Shown in pieces: positions 11,946-23,900 of a DNA stretch of 64,000 nucleotides. Position 1 is the first letter of the stretch. Each line of letters begins with the position of its first letter. Made by a program: the position numbers and the translations under genes. The notes beneath the pieces were generated by a model that saw nothing but the letters and a program-made list of their open reading frames with translations, searched no databases and was not told the DNA's origin. The stretch comes from Ahaetulla prasina (Eukaryota > Chordata > Lepidosauria > Squamata > Colubridae): contig NC_080540.1 of NCBI RefSeq assembly GCF_028640845.1, positions 164,815,252 through 164,879,251 on the forward strand, given 5' to 3'.

Positions 11946-14900
11946 CTGGGGAAACCAAAACAAACGTGATAAAAATGAAGACAAAGAAAAGGCACGGAAA
12001 AGAGGGGGTGGGTTTAGCTGCCTTGGAAAAATGACTACAGGTATAGTCCTCGACTTATGACCACAATTGAGCCCAAAATCTCTGTTGCTAAGCGCGACAG
12101 CTGTTGCAACGGTTGTTAAGTGAATCACTTAAGGGTTAAGTTAGTACCACCACAGTTAAATGAACCTGGCTTCGCCATTGACTTTGCTTGTCGAAAAGTT
12201 GCAAAAAGTGATCACATGATCCCAGGACACGGCAGCAGTCATAAATATGAGCCAGTTGCCAAGTGTCCTAATTTTGATCATGTGACCATGAAGATACTGC
12301 AATGGTCGTAAGTGTGAAAAATAGTCACAAGTCACTTTTTTCAGTGCTAAATGAACTGTTGTAAGTTGAGGACTACCTGTATTAAAAAGGTAAAGGTAAA
12401 GGTTCCCCTCGCACATACATGCTAGTCGTTCCCGACTCTAGAGGGTGGTGCTCATCTCCATTTCAAAGCCGAAGAGCCAGCGCTGTCCGAAGATATCTCC
12501 ATGGTCATGTGGCCAGCATGACTCAATGCAGTTGTAAGTCGAGTTGCCACATGACTAAACTCAATTTTACAACCATTGTTACAATGTCATAAAGTGAATC
12601 ATCATAGTCTTTAAGTAAATCATATGGTTGTTAAGCCAATCACATGGTCCTTAACTAAATCCTACATATGCAAGGGGCATTTTTTGTTAAAAACCAGCAA
12701 AAGTCAGAAATCACAGTCACATGACCATGGGCCCAACTGCAGCCAATTGTAATTTGCCTAAGCTCCCAAAATCTGATCACTTAACCAAGGAGGAGGAGGG
12801 GAGATGGCAACTGTAACTTTAAGAACAGGTTGTAAGCAGCTTTTTTGAAGTCTGTCATAACTTCGAATAGTCATTAATTGATCAGTCATAAGTCAAGGAC
12901 TACTTGCACTATTTCACTAGATTGTCAATATGAAACGTAGTTATTGGAAACATCCTGCTATTATCAAATATATAAAATACAAAATGTGAAAGTGATCTGT
13001 GCTCTACATAAGATGATGTACAATGCAATGGAATATAACCGGAATTACACAGTACATCTAATTATATTATATTGCATTGCACCGTCTTTGACCCTTCATA
13101 ACCTGTTTCTTCTAGATGCATAAAAAGGACAGAGTAGACTCTTCTGATAACCTTAATACTTGCTGGACTTCTGAAATTTCAACAGGTATTTCTCACACAC
13201 TTTCTTGCTCACTGGATAGAGGAATTTTAGTGGAATTCTAAGAAATTTAATCTTGTACCCATTACCATAGCTTTAGCATAATCACAATTGCAACCACATT
13301 TCTAAATGGCAACGCATTAGAACCTGCCTGTAAGTCTCTACGTTGGGTTAAAACCTTTCTTTGTACGATTGATTTAAATACCTTCCTTCTCATCAGAAAA
13401 TGTCAAAAAAGCAGCTCAACTGCCCGTTCCGCTAGGATGCACTGGGGGACTGCTTTTTTCTCCCCAGACTCCAGCTGGATTTATTTCTTAATTCATCCTT
13501 CCTTTTGCAGGCTTCTTCCATTATACCAAATTCGGTTCCATTCTGTTTTGGTTACAGAAATCATCTTGCTGGCAGACAGACTCCAACTAGGAGATCCTCT
13601 GTTAAGGCAGGTAGTCCTCGACTTACAACCAGTATTGAGCCCAAAATTTCCATTACAATGCAGGACAGTTGTTAAGGGAGATTTGCCCCGTTTTGCGATC
13701 ATGTCTGCCATAGTTGTTTAAGTGAATCACTGCAATTGTTAAGTTAGTAACCCGATTGTCAAGTGAATCTGGCTTCCCCATTGCCTTTGCTTGTCAGAAG
13801 ATTGCAGAAGGTGATCACATGACCCTGGGACGCTACACGCCAATTGCCAAGCATCCAAATTTTGATCATGTGAGCATGCAACTGTCGTAAGTGTGACAAA
13901 TGGTCATAAGTCACTTTTTTCAATGCTGTTGTAACTCCGATCATTAAACAAATGGTTGTTAAGGCGAGGACTACCTATAGAGCCATATTGGTGGGCACAC
14001 AAGCTCAGCTCCGGCACACGTGCTGATTTTCGGACCTTCTGGGCCTACCAGAAGTCGGCAAATGGGCTGTTTCCGGCCTCTGGAGGGCTTCCGGGGGAGA
14101 GAGGGGGGAGGCCGTTTTTACCCTCTCCCCAAGCTCCTAGAGATGCTCTGGAGCCTGGGGACAGCAAAAAAAAGGCCTACTGGGCCCACCGGGCCATCAC
14201 GTGCCAAACACAAGGGGAGCACGGAGTGGTCGCGCGTGCATGCGCAGGGGGTGGGGCGCATAGAATTATGGGTGTGGGCGCACTCGTGACACACACCCCA
14301 TGCTCCCCCCATTTTTGGCATGCAATGGCAAAAAGGTTATCCATCACTGCTATAGAGTCTTCATCACAGGATTACAGTAGAGAATGAAGGCCTTTAGCAA
14401 AAGCTACAAGAGCTCCTGCAACAAGTCTGTCTCACTACCCAAAGCCTTAGTCTGGTTGTATCACTACAAAGAAGCTCGCACCCACCTGCTGAGACAAGGA
14501 CCACAGCCATGAAGAGGGCCATCTCCTGTGCATCTAAGCTCAAGGAACTGAGCTTCTCGCTGAACTCAAACATGGCATCCAGCAGAGAGCCCATGCCCAT
14601 GGAACGCAGACTGCCGAGTGAATATGTTTCCCCACTCAGAAATGTTACTTTCTTCTCCTTGGGACTGAAGAGGGTGGAGAAGCGCACCATCAGCACCTAG
14701 GAAAGGACGAATGGTGGAACAGTGTCACTTTAAGCAAAGACACATCTTTCTGACAAACACATTCTTGACTGAATGGAGAAACAATGAGCAACTCATAATT
14801 TCCCAGAGTAAGCATGTTATCATCTGCATCTGAAGAACCACCAAGAAATTTGGCAAAAAAAAAAAAAAAAAGGTGCCCAATCTGGAAAAGTGAGGCGATA

Positions 14901-17900
14901 TCTAACATGTGCACTGTTTACATCTTGGGAGCAAGCCAAAGGCCTAACCAGTAATCTAGTCCAAGTGTAAAATTGATAAAAGATTTGTGGGTACAACTTT
15001 CTTGTCCCTACTTGCGTGTTCCCCAGTTGGGCAATTCCTGGGACACAAGAATGCTAATTGGAAACGGTTCCAAATTCTGAGAGGAGAGCGCCTTAACTGT
15101 AAGAAAAATTCCCTGTTCCAATATTAACAGCAACAAGGGTGCAGTCTGCAGGGAGGTCTCAATTTCAGCTCCTGTGAAGCCTTGCCAACAAGAATTATGC
15201 TCTCCAGATGATAGCGAAACTATCTGACAATTAAAAAGCAATTCCATAACCCTCGAGACTGTGGAAAACAAACCCATCCCAAAAAGAGCCATATCTCTGC
15301 GCTTCCTCATTCTTGCTCTGTGCCCTCATGGCTTCTCTCCAAAGCAAAAAATTCCTGCTGAACACCGTTGCAATGCAGAAAAGAATTTGAGGCTAACTAA
15401 GGTTGCATCAATCATTTTTTGCACAGACTTGGGGGGGGGGGCTGTCCACAGGAAGAATGCACCCAGTGCTGACCTGGAAAGTGCCCGCTTTGAGGAGCAT
15501 GACTTGATCCTGCTGGCAGAGCGACTGGAAGCCCGGGATGCTCTTGGCAAACTCGACCACCTCCTTGACAGCTGGTGTGAAGCATTGTAAGAACTCTTCC
15601 CACACTTGCTGACTGCTCTTGCCACTGCCACAATAAGGGGTGGCATTCAGAGGACAAGCCTACATTGCCACAAAGAGATTGACAGAAAGAGGTTACGTTT
15701 GGTCAAGCAAAGCTCAATGTAAATGATCCATTTTAACACTCAAATGGTATTATATCATACTTTTAAAAGTTGCTTGTTCTCGCAACACATAAACAGGGCG
15801 GCCTTGTGATCGGAATACATAGTAAACTACTAGTCTAACTACAAAGGTGCTTCCTGATGTAATGGAAGGATAGCATTGGTAAAAGGGTAGCAGGAAAGGG
15901 AGAAAGAAGGATAAAAAGGCAATTTGCCTCACTGCCAACCCCCCCCCCCCAAGTGGGATGAAAAGATTTTAAAAAGTATATTGGATTACTAGAAAGCATT
16001 GCTGGAAGGTAAAAGGGGTCAATTTGCCATTTTTCACTTGAAGGCCATTTCATATGCCACCATTTCAAACCGTCTTAGCAGTAAAATCTGTAGCTGGCCA
16101 ACGTGGACCTGCCATCAACAACTAATTGTCATTTTTAAACTTTTATTTGAGAAGCGGCCAAAATGCTTTTATTAAAACAACGGATTGGCTCGAAACATTG
16201 TTCAAAAAAAGAAAACACTAGAATTTTTCATGAACTCCGATAGTTGACTTGAGAGAAAACACCAGACTTGCGATTTTATTTCTTACTTTCCCTTGGTAAA
16301 ACTAAGAGCCACAAACGATTGCTTGATTTGCCAACACCAGGGGCTATTTTACATTTGTGGTGGCAACTGTTTGTGGTACACAGCTCTTTACCTTGTACCG
16401 TTTGATCCGGGCATCACCATTCCATCTGGAGGGCACCACTTTTACTATTCAATACAGTGGTTCATGGTTTTAAAAATTAAAGCAAGAGCCATTCCTGACT
16501 TAAAACAGGGGCAAGGATAGGAACTGGCGATGGGAACCACAGGTGCAATGCCAGCTTGTTCTGCCAATCCAAAAATACAAGGGAGAGCAAAGCCTACTTA
16601 GTTTGCTTTCTTATTTCCACTGCACTACCAACAATTTACAGCAGAGGGATGTCAAGGATTTGGAAATCCGTTTTCTATTGCCAACGGTGATCTTTTTAAT
16701 CAGAGATCTAAGGCAGCAGACCCAAATCCTCACTCTGCAGGCTTTCCTCAATTGTAATATCCAAGATTTTAAACTTCTAGAAAGAAACACAGTGTGGCTC
16801 AAGCATAACCAGCAGAGACAGCTGCTTTTTGGCTGAGTCCTGATTGACCAGAAATTCTCTGGAAGAAGATGCCATCAGTCATCCTGTACTATTTCCCACA
16901 ATCGTTTGCAGGAAATAGTCCCAAAGGGCGTGTGCAGAGCGATTATTTCAAGAAATCTGCCGATATGGGGTGGATATCTCCACATCCCCAGCCACCACTC
17001 CCCAGTATAAATCTGGCCTACTTACAATGCCTCTTCTGGTGGTTCCCCGCCATGGACAGCTCCTCTGGGCATTTCCCTCAGAATAGCCAAAATCAAAGGA
17101 TGGGTAGCATCCAGCATTTTGCAGATAATTGGCCTGCTGGGTCTGGAAGATCTCATTGCCATAGCATGAGGGACTGTTGTCAACGTAACAGGATGGTTCT
17201 TGAGGGCTGTAGCTGGAGAGGCGAAGAGTGGCTGATTCGTATTGCCCATAGCCCAGGGAAGGATTCAGCTGCGCCTGTTCGTTGTAGTTGGTCAAAGGGG
17301 CAGCCTCAGCCCCTGGGGAGCTACTACGCCTGCCCAGACGGTCCTGCCCACTGAGGAAGATGTCATGGTAAGCCCTGGAGATGGCATTTATAGCCTCCTC
17401 TTCCTGGGTGTTAGGGCTGGGTGGAGCATCTGCCTCAGAGCTCAGGCCCACATCCATGGGGACCTCATTCAGGCTGTTCATGTAGCTCTGCATCTCATCC
17501 AACAGGCGCTGCTTCTCTCGCTTAGGGATGCGCCCAAAACGCACAGCTGTGGAAGGGAAGAAGGAGCGTGACAATCTGAGGGTCGAGGAGACATTAAGCT
17601 GTAACAAGCAGCAGTAAAGTAACTGAACAGGCGGAACTTTCTTCTGTGCCTTAGCCCTACAGGAAAAGAAGCTGCACCCTAACACAACTGTACCGAAGGT
17701 GGCATCTCTAGCTGGGGAAATAAGGAAAACTGCACGATTCGTAAACATCACATAATACGAACATGATGATGCTCAGGGAAGCCCACGCAAACTCTCAGGC
17801 ACACACAAGTACAATATGGTTGTCTTCTCCAATTTAGGCGGTGGTGGCAAAGCACTTTGTCTTTGTTCATTCTTCTCCAGCAAAGAGAGAGGGAGGACCA

Positions 17901-20900
17901 GATGCAACCCTCCATCCCAAGCCAGCAGCGGCACCATAAAGCCAAAATTATAAGCAGATTCTCAGGCCTTTGGGTCATGTACTTGGGACAGCCACTGTGC
18001 CATTAATCAAAGGACACTGCTTGGTTTCTGCATACAAGTGGCTCTTCCCCATCCTTCTCTCCTGCTCTGCAAATTCTGACACGAAAGCATTAATCAGCCC
18101 AGGGTATCATTTATCAACCAAGCATTTGCTGACATTGTACCCTTGTGGGAGAGCGACTGCAGAGGCAGCACTACAGGCCAAAAGTTGGGAACAAGCTTTT
18201 ATCCCTCTAAATACATTAACACCAAATCATGCCTTGGTATCAGCCCAGCCTTTGCTTGTTTCCCTACCGCTCTCTGCCATTTCCCAATCATTTTAAGCAA
18301 CGGCAACCACCAAGTTATTGTTCTTTTAAAAAGGGGTGTACAGCCTTCCCAGAACTGGGGACCGCTGTGGTTTATAACACTGGGGAAAAGGAGGAGTAAG
18401 TATACGGGAGGCAAACTTCTCATTTCCATCACTGAAGAGCTTCAAAACAAATCGTTCTGCCAAAATTCAGTAGCTAAATTTGGGCAGTGCAATTTGGGGA
18501 CACGGGAGGAGGGAGCTGAGCTGGTTTTCCATTCCAAGGATGGAAAAAATGGGAGCACGCTGCCTTCCAGAGGTTTTCCTGCTTCATGCCTTCTCTCTCT
18601 CGGAGCTGTTCAAGAAAAGAGAATCCACTTGAATGGCTCCCAGTGTTAGCCAATGAATTCTAATGTGCTTGGAAAATTGCCCAAAGCCTGATCATGAAGC
18701 AAACATTCATGACAATAGACTGTCATTCAAATGAATTCATCATAGTTGCCTTCAAGCCTTTAGTTACAGACCCACACTGCCGCAAAAGAGGGACCAACCC
18801 TACCCAGATGCTTACCATCTCTTGACATCCCCACCGCCAGGCATTTCTTGAAGCGGCAATGCTGGCAGCGGTTGCGATTCATACGCATGATCATGCAGTT
18901 TTCGTTCTTCACGCACATCTTGTAGTTGATGTTCTGCTGGATGCTCCGGCGGAAAAAACCCTGAGGGCCCCAGGAAAGAAGAGTGAGGAGAGGGGAAGGG
19001 AGCCAACAAACTGACAACGTGTAACATGGTAACAGTAACAGAGCTGGAAGGGACCTTGGAGGTCATCTAGTCCAACCCCCTGCTCACGCAGGAAACCTGT
19101 ACTAGGGATTCGAACCGCCGAACTGCCGACCTTTCTTTCTTTTTCTTTTTTTGATTTTTTTTTTTCTAAACAGACATACGTAAAAACATCTTCAATCAAA
19201 ATACAAACAGTGTGTCGGTTGGTTGGTTACAAAGCTTTTGTGCAATTTCACCATATTCATAAAATGTAAATTTATCTTATTTTACATTTTACCAATCTAC
19301 TATACATCCAAATATTTTAATCAATTAATCTTTTGTTTAACTATGAATATTTCTTCCCTAGAATCATATAAAATGTACTAGATTTTACATTAATTATATT
19401 TGTGTCATTCATTTCTTTTTCTTAATTCAAACCAATGATATTACATTGTATTTTATATATTTCAACAGTTCTTACATTGTAAATAGCTCTATCAAATGTC
19501 ATTAACCTATTTTTTTTATCTAGCCATTGATAAAATAATTCCCATATCTTACAGTATTGTTTATCTTCCTGTTCTCTAATTTCAAATGTCAATTTACTCA
19601 TTTCTGCACATTCCATTATTTTCTTGGGAACTGCCGACCCTTCTGATTGACAAGCTCAGCGTCTTAGCCACTGAGCCACCTAGCCAGGTGTAAAATGAGC
19701 CTACTGGTTTTCAGCTTGCTACTCTGTTTGGTGTCAGCTCTGGAGTATCCCTCATGCCTTTTTTTCTGAATGTTGGCTGGCGGTATCTAAGAAGACAAAA
19801 GCTGGTTTATCCACCCTTGGATTCTAGAGAGTCAACTGAACAACTGGCAAGTGGATAGGCTCTAGCTTACTTGGAAGAAAAAACATGGCTAAAACATTCC
19901 TTGTTTTGTCCACTGAAGATACTGGACAGTGCTACTGGTTTACCAATGGAAATCCTGACCCCAGTTTTGGCCATAAATCAAGAATTATTGGTACTGTAGT
20001 TCTTATTTTAGAGAAATCAAACAGCCAATGGAGAATCCAACTTGTGGATTAATAATAAATTAATCCAATTTGTGTGTTAATGGAGAATCCATTAACTAAA
20101 GTAATTTCTCTTTAGCCTGGGATCAGAACCAGAACTCAGTTTCAATTCAAGCTGCACATGCCGCCAATAGGCCTGCCAGTGTAGGATTTTATATTAAGTA
20201 TCCTAAATATTTTGGACTTTGAAAATAAAAAACCAGAATAATTGACTCTTTTGAACACTGGCGTTGGAAAGGCTCCTGAGACCATCAATGGACATCTAAT
20301 AAAACAAGCAAGTGGATCGTCAAATAAAACAACCCAGAGTTTTCAGTGGAGACCGAAGTGACCAGATTCAAATGATCATACTTTGGAGATTTACAGTATA
20401 TGCTGGGAAAGGTAGCAAGAAAGATAAGAAGAGGATGAGCAGCATTAAGGTTGATGGACTCAAATTATAATAGTAATGGGTACATTGGAAGACCTGAAGG
20501 ACCAGATTAAGGAAAGATCATCCTGGAGAAAACTCATCTACATCAGGGGTCTCCAACCTTGGTCCCTTTAAGACTTGTGGACTTCAACTCCCAGAGTCCC
20601 TCAGCCAGCAAAGCTGAGGAACTCTGGGAGCTGAAGTCCACAAGTCTTAAAGGGACCAAGGTTGGAGACCCCTGATCTACAGGGTCACTAAAAACTGACA
20701 CCACTGTCTTTAGGGCACATAATCAACCAATCCATCTTGAGCATTTCAACTTGAACTATTTATAAACAAAGATGTTTTTAAGAGGAAGAAAGCAAGAAGA
20801 TGATCCTACCTTACATCCTTCACAAGCATGAACCCCATAGTGGAAGCCTGAAGCAATGTCTCCACAAACTTTGCAAAGCAACACCATCCCACCAGTCTCT

Positions 20901-23900
20901 GCAAAGAAAGAGAGGAACTGATCTTAATTCCCTGCCAGGCCCAGGTTTCTGATTCAATCTCCTTCTTCTCTGCCCCAGCTCACTGAAGTAACTTTCCCTA
21001 ACTTGTCTATGGAGATTCTCCATCATCTAGGTCATGGTTGCCCCAAAGGTGTTTTTTCCAAAAGGCAGCTGGACTTTCTTCTTTGAAAATGTTTTGCATC
21101 TCATCCCAGAAACTTCTTCTTTTCAAAGAAAGAAAAAATAAGAAAGTCCAGTTGCCTTTAGGAAAAGGCACATTTGGGTTTCCCCAATTTGCTGTCCTCC
21201 AGAAATAATAAAGGTCAACTCCTATAATCCCAGTCAGCATCCCTTTATTACCATAGGATTATGGAAATGGAAGTTCAGCATACTTGGAGATTTACAGTAT
21301 ATGCTGGGAAAGGTAGCAAGAAAGATAAGAAGAGGATGAGCAGCATTAAGGTTGATGGACTCAAATTATAATAGTAATGGGTACATTGGAAGACCTGAAG
21401 GACCAGATTAAGGAAAGATCATCCTGGAGAAAACTCATCTACATCAGGGGTCTCCAACCTTGGTCCCTTTAAGACTTGTGGACTTCAACTCCCAGAGTCC
21501 CTCAGCCAGCAAAGCTGAGGAACTCTGGGAGCTGAAGTCCACAAGTCTTAAAGGGACCAAGGTTGGAGACCCCTGATCTACAGGGTCACTAAAAACTGAC
21601 ACCACTGTCTTTAGGGCACATAATCAACCAATCCATCTTGAGCATTTCAACTTGAACTATTTATAAACAAAGATGTTTTTAAGAGGAAGAAAGCAAGAAG
21701 ATGATCCTACCTTACATCCTTCACAAGCATGAACCCCATAGTGGAAGCCTGAAGCAATGTCTCCACAAACTTTGCAAAGCAACACCATCCCACCAGTCTC
21801 TGCAAAGAAAGAGAGGAACTGATCTTAATTCCCTGCCAGGCCCAGGTTTCTGATTCAATCTCCTTCTTCTCTGCCCCAGCTCACTGAAGTAACTTTCCCT
21901 AACTTGTCTATGGAGATTCTCCATCATCTAGGTCATGGTTGCCCCAAAGGTGTTTTTTCCAAAAGGCAGCTGGACTTTCTTCTTTGAAAATGTTTTGCAT
22001 CTCATCCCAGAAACTTCTTCTTTTCAAAGAAAGAAAAAATAAGAAAGTCCAGTTGCCTTTAGGAAAAGGCACATTTGGGTTTCCCCAATTTGCTGTCCTC
22101 CAGAAATAATAAAGGTCAACTCCTATAATCCCAGTCAGCATCCCTTTATTACCATAGGATTATGGAAATGGAAGTTCAGCATACTTGGAGGTTGAGAAAG
22201 GCTGACAGTGCCAGATTAGCTCCATCAGAATGGAAACCATCTGAACTTTATTTAAAATGGAAATGACATTGGTCACATGCACACCTGTACATAAAGGTTT
22301 TGCACATTTGGGACTACCACACATTTAAACATGTTTAATTGACTAACTCACTACTGACTAAATTCACCTCTCACATTCAGTAGAACCCAAAATTCAAAAG
22401 TCATGATTCACTATTGTAACTATCATGAGGGACCAAATCGCAATACAGCTTAGTACTGCACAGGGACCTTGTCAATATGCTTGCAAAAAACTACTGTAAA
22501 TAAAACAGTGCTATGCTTCTAATAAGGAGGGTTTCAAAATTTCAAGGGACTGGGCAGAGATCTATACCCTCACTAATTGCTTCACTTTTTTGCTTGAAGC
22601 AAAAAGATTTTGAGCAATGGGTGATTTTCAACATTTGATTAAGTCAGAAAATGAGTGCACCCAAAAGAGCAGTAACAAGAGTTACCTTCAAGGAGAATTA
22701 ACAGTTGTTGGTCTTTCTATCTGGATCCCAGGTCCGTAGAGACCCAATGGAATGATTATTACGTCACTCCACCTATACTAAACTGAGAAGAGGAGGTGTA
22801 TGTAGAAAGTCACTTACTTGTGAAAGTGCTGGTAGCTCCATTCTGCTTGTTGGCAGGCACCTTATTTGGTGTTGGGGGGAGCTGGCCCTTGCTGGGGTAG
22901 CAGATCCCTTCAGGAAACTGGAAGGCTACCTTGGGTGAAGAGGGGGAGCTGGCCTGCTGTGGCTTGATGGCTCCAATCTCAGTGAGGGTCAGCTCTTCTA
23001 ACGAGGATGGCAGCGAGTGTTGGGGTGAAGACACCAAGTATCCACTGGGAGGGCTGCCTGGAGTGGGGCTGGAGCCAGCTGTTGAACCCACATAGAGGAT
23101 CACGCCACCTGGTGCATGAGAAGGGAGAGGGAAGTTGAACCCAGTGCAGACTAAGAAAGATGACTTCGGTGGAGATATGCAGGAACTATTTACCTAAGCA
23201 AAAGAGACTGAAACCTGTCCAGAACAATGAAATAGCATTTGGAAGCAGGTCAAGCAGAAAACTCCCTAATTTACTGAAGTATAAGGAGGAGGAGGAGGAG
23301 GTACAGCACAATCAGACTTGCAAGATTTTAGTTATTATAGCCAATCTCAGTAAAAGTAGTTTTATCCTTCCTGAAGAGTTGATTCCTGGTCTGGTCTAGC
23401 TGACAACCAGGAACTATGGATGGTACTGCAGAGGGAATAAGACTCTGCAAAAAAAAAAAAAAACCCCAAAAAAAACCATGGCTGCCTTCCAAATCAGCGT
23501 TCTGGCTGGAAATCTCTGCAAGAGCATACATTTGGGAAAGATAAAGAGCCACTGAACCCATATCCTGTCCAAAGATGATGCTACCCATACCCCACTGATT
23601 AACTCACACAATTCCGACCATGGTTTGCCTCAAGCATGTCACGTACTTCAAACAAAATAAAGGTAGACTGTGTATAGAGGGAGACGCTGCTACCATCAAT
23701 CTGATCATCCCACTGGGTCAGGGCCTGTACAATTTATTTCTGACTAAAGCGAATACCTGTGAGGCACGTACTATAGCTGGCCTGCCAGAGGCCTCCCGGC
23801 CTTCATTGCAATTCCAAGCAAGCAGGCAAGCAAGTTGTTTCTGAAACAAGATGGATAGGTTGGTTTAACTGGATGGGTCATAAGCTATGCAAGTTTCCAG

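Larger units (their letters stand above)
20384..21284. repeat. Tandem duplication, unit A (901 bp, contains zinc-finger-1 exon)
   Basis: This is the first of two directly adjacent 901-bp units. It begins at tggagatttacagtatatgc and appears identical to the next unit. It carries the 89-nt exon 3, a palindromic hAT-like element (20544-20674) and flanking intron. The two ends share the microhomology ttggag. Confidence 0.95.
21285..22185. repeat. Tandem duplication, unit B (901 bp, contains zinc-finger-1 exon)
   Basis: This is the second unit, offset by exactly 901 bp and without visible differences from unit A. It ends at catacttggag and single-copy intron follows. Perfect identity means a very recent duplication, gene conversion, or an assembly artefact. 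Confidence 0.95.

Noticed and set aside
14118..14387. Overlapping GC-rich open frames near exon 7
   Set aside because: They fall inside the hAT-like element with the ctatagag duplication.
15421..15473. Continuation of the LBD frame past the exon 6 donor
   Set aside because: The open frame runs on for 17 codons, but the family alignment breaks at CAG|gtcagc and resumes exactly at exon 7.
16293..16836. Two open frames of 75 and 97 residues within intron 5
   Set aside because: No recognisable domain and not conserved in the receptor family; intronic noise.
20820..21026. 68-residue open frame beginning [14 protein letters not shown], and its duplicate at 21721-21927
   Set aside because: It overlaps the zinc-finger-1 exon but runs in another frame. 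The real coding signal is the 89-nt exon with splice sites.
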